Shown here piece by piece: positions 25,579-38,300 of a stretch of DNA of 64,000 nt (within the stretch, counting starts at the first letter, position 1; the number at the start of each line of letters is the position of its first letter). Source of the stretch: Xestospongia bergquistia. Taxonomy: Eukaryota; Porifera; Demospongiae; Haplosclerida; Petrosiidae. Position numbers and translations under genes: made by a program. Location: positions 4,030,001 through 4,094,000 of the forward strand of contig OZ014424.1 in NCBI GenBank assembly GCA_963965975.1, read 5' to 3'. The notes beneath the pieces were generated by a model, which did no database searches, was not told the origin of the DNA, and worked only from the letters and a program-made list of their open reading frames with translations.

Positions 25579-25830
25579 GCATTAGCTGTGAGTCAAAAAA
25601 GACAGAAGATGGAAGCAAATCTAAACAAAAAGAAAAAGAGGAAGACAAGGAGAAAGAAGAAGAAACAGAGACAGAAGAAGGCAAGGTAAAGAGATTTGTT
25701 AAATCATCATACTTTCTAACAACTAGCCTAGCATATCATTTATAAAGTGTTAGTATGACTTTATTGATTGGACATTGTGTTAAGTGGCTTTCCTTTATTG
25801 CAGGTCAACCTGTTAACATGCAACGAGTGA
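25579..25830 (+). CDS. Orphan Lys/Glu-rich exon pair (3' end of unknown gene)
   Basis: Exon 25579-25685 lies between a good acceptor (agttgtag) and a donor (aag then gtaaag). It is open in a frame rich in K and E (SKKTEDGSKSKQKEKEEDK, then KEEETETEEGK). It joins in phase 0 to a 27-base piece, 25804-25830, after 'ctttattgcag', which ends VNLLTCNE and a stop. The composition is that of a charged, disordered or helical tail. No upstream exons could be assigned, so the gene is unnamed and may be spurious; a purine-rich run can look coding by chance. Confidence 0.3.
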
Positions 25831-26015
25831 TATAGATATTGTAATCACACTATAGTGCTATATTAACTTAAACTCATTTGTTATGTTAACACTGTAAGTG
25901 TTGTTATAGGGAAATTGGTATACACTGTGATCGGAAACTTGTGATTATACAGAAGTATACAATTAACTGGTTAGTGCTTTCTGAGAACAATCTACACTTA
26001 GAAAGTTCATTGAAA

Positions 26016-27732
26016 ATGTCAACTGCTTCTGGACCTAGCACTACTTCAATATCAAATAATGAAAGAACTCATTTATATACAACTGAAGAACTACTTACTC
26101 AATATACCACTCAAATTAATAAGACAAAGTAAGTGCTATTATATAATATATGATGTCAGGTGACATGTTAATATTTACTGTGATACAACAAAACTACTGA
26201 TATTGAGCAACAACAGTCAATTATAAATTAATGTCAATTAATGTTAAGTATATTAAAATTTGTAGGAATAAAGGTTGGTTTGATTGGTTCCCATCATGGA
26301 AGCCAACATCTCTGGAACATTTAGCGCAAGCAGAAACAGAATTACTAAATTGTAAGTTATTAATTTACTTATTATGAGGATTTGATTAAAAAGTACAGAT
26401 TTACAAACTCCTTATACTGACCTGTATGTTCCCATTGGTGAAGATGTATTTATAAGAACAATCACCATGGCACCAGATACATCCTCCACTGCTGATATCC
26501 TTCGACATCCTTTGGTCATGGTACATGGATTTGGCTGTGGATTAGGAGCATTCTATACAAATTATGATCATTTACACTCAAAAAGAAGAATTTTTGCTTT
26601 TGATGCATTAGGATTTGGTCGAAGTTCTCGAATACCATTTAATACTGACCCTGAAGTAATTGAAAATCAATTTGTGGAATCCTTTGAGAAGTGGAGGCAA
26701 GCCCTTAGCTTAGATAAGATCATCTTACTTGGACACAGCTTAGGAGCATTTATGTCATGTGCATATGCTATGAAATATGCAGCAAGGTAAGAAACTAGCC
26801 TGTATATCGAAAGTAAAGTATTAAGAAATGCAATGACTTCTATATTGTGTTATTAGTGTTTGAAATATTATACATCATGCAAATAGGTCAATGTAGCATT
26901 AATCTTTGGTGATAATTTATCTCTTTTTGTTTGGTGAAAAAATTCTAATATGAATATTTTAAGCATTAACTTACCCAAACACTCAAGTCTCTTTCTCATT
27001 AATATTATGATGTATTTTCATAGAATCCAGCATCTTATACTGGTGGAACCATGGGGTTTTATCAGAAAACCTAAGGAGAGGGTATCATTATATCGGAGAA
27101 GCCTCACTACTAGTAATTTGTTTGCTAGTTTCATGAATTTGTTCACAATGGTACGACTTGCTGGACCATATGGTAAGTAAAAATAATACACTGTCACAAT
27201 TTAATGTTGCTTTTATTCCAACCTTTATTGTCTAGGACCTCATTTAGTAAGGAAATACAGACCTGATATGGAAGCAAAGTTGGGTAAAAATTTCATGAGA
27301 TATGTGTATCATTGCAATGCCCAACACCCAACGTAAGTATTGTAGCTACCAGTACATTATTAAAAGGACCTACTTATTAAATTCCCACATAGAGGTGAAA
27401 CTGCTTTTTTCTATCTCCAAACATCAATGGTTTGGGCTAGAAGACCTATGTTAGAACGTCTGAACACGTTAAACCCAAATGTTTCCATATCTCTAATATA
27501 TGGTACAAGATCCTGGGCTGATATCAGTACTGGAGAGAAGATCTATGCTATAAGACCAGATTCTTACGTTGATGTACATTATGTTAAAGGTGCTGGTCAT
27601 CATGTACATGCTGATAGTCCCACTATATTTAATGATATTGTTAACATGACTTGTGATTTAGTAGATGAAGGAAGAAACATTAAAAATGATACAAAGACAG
27701 ATAAATATGAGACTGTGTGTCATATTCATTAA
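26016..27732 (+). CDS. ABHD4: Alpha/beta-hydrolase of the ABHD4/ABHD5 family
   Basis: Six exons: 26016-26128, 26266-26351, 26399-26786, 27024-27172, 27236-27332, 27393-27732; total 390 codons. The fold is shown by the oxyanion motif HGFG (109-112), the nucleophile elbow GHSLG with Ser180, LGFGRSS, LVEPWGF, YHCNAQHPT, WARRPMLERL, and the HHVHAD (347-352) acyltransferase-like motif. An N-terminal WFDWFPSW segment matches the Trp-rich membrane/lipid-droplet region of the family. ABHD4 hydrolyses N-acyl phospholipids; ABHD5 (CGI-58) has Asn in place of the serine and acts as an ATGL activator. The intact serine here argues for an enzymatically active ABHD4-like protein, though a sponge or basal gene may predate the split. 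An alternative upstream ATG at 25941 would add 25 unconserved residues. Confidence 0.93.
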
Positions 27733-28140
27733 AAATATTAGTATTATGACAACAAGTACTATATAATTATGACATAATTATAGAAGAAAGAAACAGACTT
27801 ATAGAGGTGTCTTCTTTAATTAATTGGTGTGTTCTTTGTAACTTTAGATTTCATAGAATATGACCAAAATAAGAAATAACACGTATCTTGTTTAATTGTA
27901 ATTATTATTATTAATTGCTATATTGTGAAAAATAACAATTTGTATTTAGTGTAAAATTTAAACGACTATAACGTAAAAAATAGTGAAGTGGATTTTCGAT
28001 TTCGCCTTGTTTTTGCACCTACCCTCTATAGGAGAGGGGGAAGGTCTAATTTTGAAACACTTACCCTAAAAAATGTTAATTATTTCATTGAAATAACCCC
28101 GCCCCACGGATATTTTTAATTTCATTATTAATAATTATTC
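27733..28140. other. Intergenic spacer ABHD to Roc-COR gene
   Basis: AT-rich apart from a short G-rich stretch (ggagagggggaagg, about 28,032). Nothing coding seen. Confidence 0.5.
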
Positions 28141-28538
28141 ACGTTGTTTACGACAACGACGGTCAAGGTGTTCAGTTCTCTGTATCTACGGGGTCTCTCT
28201 CAAGTAACTGTGATGTAAGTTATGTTTATATCAGTTTGCCAAACATTGCCAAAACGAAGCTCTTATAACTCAAGCAAAATTTTAACTCTTACTTTCACCC
28301 CTCATACAGCTAACAACAGTTAGTTTCAGGGGCTGGCTATTGTTTGATTGTTAAGTGGGTGTGGCCACAACAGCAAGTTAATTGCCACACCCTCACAAAA
28401 TTAATTATGTTTATACTCACTCTAAAACTCAGACACTTAAAGCAATCATTGATAACTTTTTTTTATTTTTTATTAAATTTTATAGCACATATTGATGTGA
28501 CAGTGATTATGGCTGAAGGAGATAGTCGTAAACTATCA
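28140..28538 (+). promoter_or_regulatory. Probable 5' end of the Roc-COR gene: leader exon, leader intron and start exon
   Basis: A more GC-rich patch (acgacaacgacggtcaagg, about 28,150) leads to a good donor 'gtgatgtaagttatg' with GT at about 28,214. A poly-T tract and acceptor (aaattttatag) end at 28,485. The next exon starts at 28,486 and carries the ATG at 28,509. The layout fits an untranslated first exon and a ~270-base leader intron. It is inferred from splice signals only. Confidence 0.4.
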
Positions 28539-31500
28539 GTAAGTTATAAGTGAAGAATGAATTATATCTAAAATTTGTAATACACAAATGTTTTGAGTAA
28601 ATCCAATTTTGTAGGTCTTAATTATGTAATCCAATTTAATCAATGTTGTCCACACATTGATTAATAAGGACATAGCAATAGTGTAATTTAATTTGTTTGT
28701 TTCTTCTATTTGATAACAATCATTTTATAAATTTCTGTTTTCTTTTTTTTAAATGTCCTTGTTGTAAATGATAAATTGCTTTGAAATTGCCACACCTAAT
28801 TAGCGAGTAAGTTTGTACTATGTATATATGTAACTAAATCAAATGATGTAATAATGATGTTATAATGTACTTAATGTAATAACAGTTATTTATTGATTTT
28901 AAATGTTTTTGTTAATTTTCTGTTTTCTTTCATTTAAATGTTCCTGTTGTAAATGGTAAATCACTTTAAAATCACCATAACTATTTTATTTAGGAAGTAA
29001 GTCTACACTACATATATGTGTAATTTAATTATTAAAATTAATGTAGTAATTCAATTTTAGTGTATTTAATGTAATAACACTTACTTATTGATGATAACCA
29101 TTTTATAAATTTGTAATTTTTTTCTTTTAAATATTCCTATTGTAAATGAAAATCACTCCATACCTATTTAGCAAGTAAGTCTGTACTATGTATATGTGTA
29201 ACTAAATAAAATAAAATAATAATGCAAATGTAGTGTATTTGATATAATAAGTTATTTATTGATAATGATCCTTTTATTAATTGTCTGTATTCTTTCTTTA
29301 ATTGTTCCTGTTATAAATGATAAATCATGTTGAAATGCACACTTCTTTAGGAAGTAAGTCTGTACAATGTATATATTTAACTAAATCATAAGAATTGATA
29401 TAATAATGTTAATGTAGTGTACTTGATGTAATATCAAATAGTTATTAATTATGCTTTTTTATTTTTCTTTCTTTTAAACGTTCCTGTCGTAATTGATAAA
29501 TAACATTAAAATTGCCACACCCATTCAGCTGGTAAGTTTGTACTATATGTATATATATATGTAACTAGATCATAAGAATTAATATAATAATGCCATTGTA
29601 GTATATTTAATTTAATAACAGTTGTTTATATGATGATCATTATATTTACTGGTTATTTCTTTCTTTTATTGTTTCTATAATAAATGATAAATCACTTTGA
29701 TATTGTCCTACCTACTTAGAAAGTAAGTCTGTACTATGTATATATTTAACTAAATCATAAGAGTTGATGTAATGTTATTATAGCATATTTAATGTATTAG
29801 TAGTCATTTATTAATGATGATCGTTTTTATTGCTTGACAGTTGACACACTGCACATGCCAGGCAGTCCTATAATTTTTTGGACCACATGTTATGTATGTA
29901 TATATACAAATATAAATGTCCTCTTGCTTTGTTTTATTCTATTGTTTAATGGAAAATGACAAATAAAATTAAGCAATATCCTTTAACTGCCAATAATGTG
30001 GCAACCAATGAATTTCATTAAAAATAACCTCAAGTATTGCGACATTAGGTGTGACTGATCCAGCTCAAAGCTTCTTTCTAGTTTGATTCTCTGTTCACAG
30101 ACACTGCTCAAATCTTCATAGCTTTAGTCATTGTTTCACTCTGAAATCAATATCTTCCAAAACAATTATAGGATGATTTTTTAATTGCAATCTTTTTATT
30201 AATTGTTCGTTTTCTTTCTTTAATGTTTCTGATGTAAATAACAATCCCTTTGAAACTGCCACACTTATTTAGAAAGTAAGTCTGTACTATGTATATATGT
30301 AACTAAATCATAAGAGTTGATGTAATAATTCTATTGTAGTATATTTGATTAATAACAGTTGTTTATTAAAGATGACCTTTTTTCTAAATTTGTAACTTCT
30401 TTCTTTTACATGTTCCTGTCATAAATCATAAATCACTTTTAAATTGTCACACATATTCAGTTGGTAAGTCTGTACTATGTATATGTGTAACTAAAATTAC
30501 TAAATGATAAAATTGATATGATAATGATATTATAGTGTATTTGATGTAATAGCTTTATTGACAGATGATTATTAACTCTCTGTTTTCTTACTTTTAAATG
30601 CTCCTGTCATCAACGATAAATCACTTTGAAATTGCTATACCTATTTAGGGAGTAAGTCTGTACTATGTATATATGTGAATATCATAAGAATTAACGTAAT
30701 ATTGCTCTTATGGTGTATTTGATATAATAACAGTTTATTATTATTATTATTTTATTAAATGTCTGTTTTTCTTTCATATGTTTGTTTCATAAATGATAAT
30801 TACTTTGAAATTATCACACCTATTTAGTTGGTAAGTCTATTATATATGTATATTTATTACTAATTTTATTATCATTATTGTTGTAGTAACAGTTGTTTAT
30901 ATTTATATTGGTCATTATTATTAACTCTCTGTTTTCTTTGTTTTAAATGCTCCTGTCATAAATGACAATACCACACCTATTTAGCCAGTAAGTCTGTATG
31001 TGTAACTAAATCATTTGAATTGATATAATAATATTTATGTAGTATATTTATATAATAACTGTTGTTAATTGATAATGATCATTTATTTGCCTCGGACACT
31101 GAACATGTTAGCCAGTCTGATAATTTATTTGGATCATGTGTTAAGTATTTGTAAGTCCATTCACTTCATTTTAATAAATTGTTGTATGCAAATTTATAAA
31201 GTGACAAAGCTCATATCCTTTAACTGCTGACACACATTGCTAGCAACCAATTAATTTTATTAAGCCTAACTGCTAATGCTTCAACAATGTGTGTGATTGA
31301 CAAAGTTTGCTAGCTTGCTTCTTTGCCTGTATTTTTAGTATTGTATAGCTATAGTTTTCCATAGACACTGCTGGTAATTTAAGGTCTAGTCATTGTTTTG
31401 CTGTGAAGTTGTTATCTTTCAAAACAATTATAGGATAATTTTTCAATTATAAAAAATGTTTTAACTCTCTATTTCTTTCTTTTAAATGTTCCTGTCGTAA

Positions 31501-32320
31501 ATGATAAATCACTTTGAAATTGCTACACCTATTTAGATAGTAAGTGTGTACTATGTATAGTTATGTATAACTAAATCATAAGTATTATTGTAATAATGTA
31601 GTGTATTTGATGTAGTAATAGTTGTTTATTGTATCTATTAACAATTGTGACAGTTGCAGTTATTTAGCGAGGTGCAAAGTTTTTGATTTTTGAGAGTGAA
31701 TTAACTATCTTGAAATATTATCCTTATAAAATGACTTTTCTGATTATGTGTTTTTTATATGAAGACATTGTTAAGCATTTGTAATTATTTCAAGAGAGAT
31801 TTAAAAGCTAACATTATTTGAGCCAAATTGATCTATATCCTTATGTATGTGGTAATCTTTAATTTTGGCTTTTACAGCAAGTAAGCAGTCTTATTTGTCT
31901 TCTCACCTCATCTTTACATACTGTATGTGTTAATGTGTATAAATAAATGGAACACAATAAAATAATTAAAATTTCTGCCAGTAACACTTTCTTCGCAAAA
32001 TGCTAAAATTTGGAACCGCAAAAATAACTGCAACTACGGTACCATTTTTATTAAATATAAATGTTTGTTTTCTTTATTTTTAATGTTCCTGTCATAAATG
32101 ATAAACCTCTTGAAATTGCCACATATATTAGTCAGTAAGTCTATACAATCATGTATAACTAAATCATAAGTATTGATGTAATAATGTTATTGTAATGTAT
32201 TTGATGTAATAATAGTTGTTTATTAATGATGATTGTTTTGTTAACTGTTTTATTTCTTTTGAATGTTCTTGTTATAAATACTTTGAAAATGCTACACCTA
32301 TCTAGCCCGTACATCTGTAC

Positions 32321-32353
<33 letters not shown>

Positions 32354-35325
32354 ATATCATAGAGATTAAAGTGATAATGATATTGTAGTGTAGTTGATGT
32401 CATTTTATTTGTTGTTGATGGTCTTTTTCATTAAATGCCTTTCTTTCTTTAAATGTTCCTGTTAATGATAAACCACTTTGAAATTGGCACACCTATTTAG
32501 TCAGTAAGTCTATACTATGTATATGTCTAAATATATCATAAGAATTGATGTTTCTAATGCTCTCTTTACTCTAATTTCAAAGGGTACAGCATCCTTTGAA
32601 GTTTCCATGTACCCTTTGCTACTTAATAAAGTAGAAAGTGTTCCCTTTCTAGAAACACATTTAGTTGTGTTCATCATAATTAAATAATAATAATTATTAT
32701 AACAATAATTGACCACACCCCTATAATTAGCTAATTAGAAGCCATAACATTTTCACACATGCTACTTTGTGCACATTATGTTTCTGGTAAAAACACTGGA
32801 TGCACTAATGTTACTTCAATATTAGTAATGTAATAACAAGTGTGTCTTTAATACTACTGTAGTCTTTATCATTTTAATAGTCTGTTTTCTTTCTTTTAAA
32901 TGTTTCTGTTGTAATAACCAAATCACTTTCAAATTACTACAAGTCAGTAAGTCTGTACTATGTATATCTGTAATATCATTAGAATTGATGAAATAATGCT
33001 ATTGTAGTGTATTTGATATTATAACAGTTGTTTATTAATGATGATCATTTTTATTAACTCTCTGTTTTCTTTCTTTTAAATTTCCATGCTGTAAATGATA
33101 AATCACTTGAAATTGTTGTATATATTTAGCGAGTAAGTCTATATAATGCATGTGTGTAACTAAATGATAATAATTGATGTAATAATGCTATTGTAGTGTA
33201 TTTAATGTAATAGCAATTGTTTATTGATGGATGATCATTTTATTAACAGTCTGTTTTCTTACTTTTAATATTCTTGTCATCAATGATAAATCACTTTGAA
33301 ACTGCCACACTTATGTTAGGAAGTAAGTCTGTATTATGTATATGTGTAACTAAATAATAAGAATTAATGTACTATCGTGGTGTATTTGATATAGTAACAG
33401 TTCATGATCATTTTTTTAACTATTTTCTGGTTCCTTTTTTATATGTTCCTATTATAAATGATAAATCACTTTGAAATTGCCACATCTACTTAGGAAGTAA
33501 GTTTGTACTATGTATATGTGTAAATAAATCATAAGAGTTGATGTAATAATGCTATTGTAGTGTATTTGAAGTAACAACAGTTGTTTGTTAATGATGATCA
33601 TTTTATCAACTTTATTTTTTCTTTCTTTTAAATTTCCGTGGTGTAAATGATAAATCACTTGAAATTGCTATATATATTTAGCGAGTAAGTCTGTACTATG
33701 TGTATGTATAACTAAATGATAATAATTGATGTAATAATGCTATTGTGGTGTATTTAATGTAATAGCAATTGTTTATTGATGGATGATTATTTTATTAACA
33801 GTCTGTTTTCTTACTTTTAATATTCCTGTCATTAATGATAAATCACTTTGAAACTGCCACACCTATTTAGGAAGTAAGTCTGTATTATGTATATGTGTAA
33901 CTAAATAATAAGAATTAATGTGATAATTCTATTGTAGTATATTTGACTAATAACAGTTCATGATTATTTTTAACTATTGTCTGGTTCCTTTTTTATATGT
34001 TTCCTATTATAAATGATAAATTGCTTTGAAATTGCCACACCTATTATTAGCGTGTAAGTCTGTATGATATATATGTGTTATGAGAACATTGTGATTGTTA
34101 CAATAATGCTAATATAGCATATTTGATATCATAGTTGTTTATCCTAACATTGTTTGGACCATGTGTTTATGTGTGTGTGTGTGTGTGTATTATGTCCAAG
34201 GTTCAGAGGTCTATAATATTATGCATTAAATAGAACTGCCAGTGAGGGAATTTATAGAAGATGGTGATATCTTTTACAAAACACGTATAGACTGATGAAC
34301 TATGATATATCTGATGTAACTTATCATGAGATTGTTGATCAATATTCTTTTAAAACCTCATATTGGCATATTTATAACATTTATGGACTTAATAACAATG
34401 ACAGAACTGATAAAGCTTGTCATGAGATCAGTATAAATCTGCTGCTGTGCTGTTTATGAAGAAGGAACTAGTTGTTCAAACTCCTGTTTTCTATACAATT
34501 GACTACCAATGCATGTAGCAACCAATGAATATCTTTATTTTTAGTCTCATGATTGATTGAAGCTTCTGAGCTCTGTAATTCAAGAAATGTGTTTGAGCAG
34601 TTTCGTAGCTTCTTTTAAATATTCAGCTTTAAAACTAGCAATAATCCAGTCCCTTATTGATGTGATAAAGTTGATGTAGTGCATTTAATGTAATAATGAT
34701 TGTTTGTTTGTGGTAGTCATTTTTAATAACTGTCTATTTTTCTTTCTTTAAATATTCCTGTCATAAATGAAATCACTTTGAAATTGCCACACCTATTTAG
34801 AAAGTAAGTCTGTACTCTGTATATGTATAACTAAATCATAAGAATTATGTAAAATGCTATTGTATTGTATATGATATTGTTTCAGTTGTTAATTAATTAT
34901 TATTCATCATTTTATAAAGTTTCTTTTTCTCTATTTTTAATATTCCTGTCATATATGTACCTTTGATATTGCCACATCTATTTAGCGAGTAAGTCTATAC
35001 TATATATATGTGTGTAACTAGATCATTGAAATTGATGTAATAATAATATTGTAGTACATTTGATGAATAACAGTTGTTTATTAATGATGGTCATTTTACT
35101 AACTGTCTAATTTCTTTCTTTAAATGTTCCTGTCATGAACAATAAATTGCTTTGATGCATCTTTTTAGGAAATAAGTCTATACTTTATAATTATTATAAT
35201 TATCATTTTACTACTAATGTATTGTGTTAATTTTTATGATGTACATTTTTTTTATTTCTCTCCTTTAAATGTTGCTGATAAATCACTTTGAAATCACCAC
35301 ACTTATTTAGCGAGTAAGTCTATAC

Positions 35326-35364
<39 letters not shown>

Positions 35365-38300
35365 GATAAAAATTGATATAATAATACTATTGTGGTATAT
35401 TTGATATTTATGTTTATGTGATTGTTTTATGAGTGTCTATTTTCTTTCTTTTAAATGTTACTGTTGTGAACGGTAAATCACTTTGAAATTGTCACACCTT
35501 TTTAGGAAGTAAGTCTTTACAATGTACATGTGTAACTAATAGTAGACAAGAGGGAAGAGAGTGTCAAATGTCACATGATACTATGGAAAGTAATGTGACA
35601 TGTCGTGTGATGTAGTTTCATAATTACTATGTAATTTTATTAAATAAACACTTACCATGACATCATAGTGAGGGTTTATTATAACAGAATGTGCTAGCAC
35701 ACAAAACTACTGTATAGTGGGTTTATTGGTGAAGGATTGATTTGTTGAATTGGCAAATTTTAGAAATTCAGCAAATTAAATGATAGTCAAATTTAATTTT
35801 TAGTGTTTTCTACCATGCCTGAGACACATGTATTGAAAATGTCATTGTATAACTACTTAAAGTGGATCTACCAGTTAGCTCAAAATGATTACTACTGTTA
35901 CTTGGCCCTGTTATAAAAAGTAGTGTTTCTCTCATAACAGCATAGAATGTGCCCTAGTAATTGTGATATCCTCTCACAACATTTCAGTCTGTACTGACTC
36001 CATTAAAGTAGGTGTGGTTACTAAAACATTCTTGATTCATTAAATTTAGTCTCACCAATACACAAATTTCACAACTACAGTTAAAATCCATTATATGGTA
36101 TATCAAATGGATGTCACATTACTTATCATACAGTGTTTCTAATGTAATATATGATGTTTGACACTTTTCCCTCATATGTACTCTTGGTATAAATATATCA
36201 TTACAATTCATATAATAATGCTAAGGTAATGTTTTTGACATTATTACTGTTGTTGTTGATGTTAATAGTTTTCATTAATTATCTGTTTTCTTTCTTTTAA
36301 ATGTTCCTATTGTGAATGAAATAACAAATCACTTTGAAATTGTCACACCTATTCAGCGAGTAAGTCTATACTGTATATAAGAGTACTAATATAATACATA
36401 TAATCCTATTGTAATGTATTCAATATGTGACCAAATTTGGGAAAAATATGCAATTGCACTTAAAAATTTTGAATGAACAGTTGCATATACGCAGTTGCTA
36501 TGGGGTGATTTTGTATAGGATATTTACCAAACCTGATATTTAGGAAGACCCATCATTAAGGTACTTGGATACTAAATTTGGTAAACAGGCTACACAAAAT
36601 GGCCATGGAGCAACCACATATACACAACCATTTGTTTAAAACTTTTCAGTGTAACATGTGTTGTTTTCCTGAATTAAGTCACATATTATTAGAGTTGTTT
36701 ACTAACATTCCACATGGGTATCAACTATATGACATGACCTTTCCTTAAAGTCAATGATATTGCTGGTAATGTAGCAAATAGCCACTCAGCTGCAAACAAG
36801 GTGCTAGTTTCACCCCTTCAATGTCTGTGATCACTAAAGCCCTTGAAGTACTTCTAGTTGGATTAAATATTCAATAGAGGAGAGTGTGGTCTCTGGCATA
36901 GATTATATATAGCATGGGCCACAGTGAGTTGGCTTGAAACAAATAAGTGCTAAATGTGTTCTAAGTAAAGAGAGTGTATGTGTCATGACTGTGTTGTGTT
37001 AGAGAGTGTTACTGACCTAAGAATGTCAGGAGTAATAAGGAGGTAGTGTCTAGCTGCTGTACAACCTTCAGATTCTGCACTTTAGAAAAATTGCTGTAAA
37101 TCAGTCATTACTAGGACATTATTGTAGAAAGAAACACTACCATGTATTTAGAATTTCTGAATTATCTTGGCTGAAATTTTCTTCCAATACATTTCAATGG
37201 AGAGTTAGAGCCATCCCTATATAGTCTCCACTAATGCATGCTAATATCTTTTAATGATGATCATTTTATTATTTGTCTGTTTTCTTCCTTTTAAATGTTC
37301 TTGTTGCAAATGATAAATCACTTTGAAATTACCACACCTATTAGCAAGTAAGTCAATGCTATGAAATGTTGTTATAACACTATTGTAGTGTATTTGATAT
37401 TATTTCAATTTTTAATTAATAATGATTATTTTTATTAATTTTCTCTTTTAAATGTTCCTGTTGTAAACACTTTGAAATTATCACACCTATTTAGAAAGTA
37501 AGTCTGTACTATGTATATTTATAACTAAATCATAAGAATTGATATAATAATGTTATTGTTGTGTATTTGATATTACTTTTTGTCATTTACTTGTTCATGC
37601 TTGCAATGTGTGTTGTGTGCTTTCAATATTACCATTTAATATATTATAAGTAGTTGTTATTAAAGTATTAATTAATGTATAATTATATGGTTTATTTATT
37701 TAACCAAATTGTACCACATTGATCTAATATGATTGTTTAATTATTATATATGTGTTAGAAATGTTACATTATATATAGTAGATGTAAAATCATCTGATCA
37801 ATATTTGACTTCATCTGTAGTTATAGTGCTAAGATTTTTTATTGACATTAGATGATACAATTATTGATATTAATTTTTATTGACTTCTTTTATCTTCTAA
37901 ACTTGTGATGAATGATTACTCTCAATAACTGTGGATTGAAAATATAGCAAGAGAAGGAAACACGAGGTAAATTATAATAATAAAATGTTATTTGTAATAT
38001 CAGAGTAGAAACAATACTTAAATTTATAATTTAATACTTTTGTCAGATGTTCATAGTCTATGCTAAATGCATAGTTAGTAGTATTTTTCATTTAAAATGA
38101 GTAAACCAGGAATGGTCCTATATCAATTAAATAAAAAGAACCAAGTTAGATGGCAGAGATGGAAATGATTGGTGTTATTGTCTCCTGAAAAACTTGTTTA
38201 GTCAGCCAATTGTCCAATTAATTTCATGTAGCAGTATATAGCTTTGTAAATATGTTATAAATACTGAAAATACCATTAAATGAGGAAAACTAGACATTTC

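Larger units (their letters stand above)
28700..37560 (+). repeat. ~180-base tandem repeat with built-in splice signals (intron 1 of Roc-COR gene)
   Basis: About 30 diverged units, typically 178-191 bases apart where uninterrupted. Each has a pyrimidine stretch (tttctttcttttaaatgttc), 'aatcactttgaaattgccac', then 'acctatttag NNN gtaagt ctgtactatgtata', and 'ttgatgtaataatgctattg'. Twenty-eight units keep AG-NNN-GTAAGT exactly. GTAAGT starts at 28807, 28997, 29175, 29354, 29532, 29723, 30276, 30464, 30652, 30831, 30988, 31540, 32135, 32504, 32946, 33133, 33323, 33497, 33685, 33874, 34054, 34804, 34989, 35314, 35509, 36360, 37348 and 37498. Two more (near 32,308 and 35,172) are damaged. Several inserts and small transposons interrupt the array. 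Confidence 0.9.
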
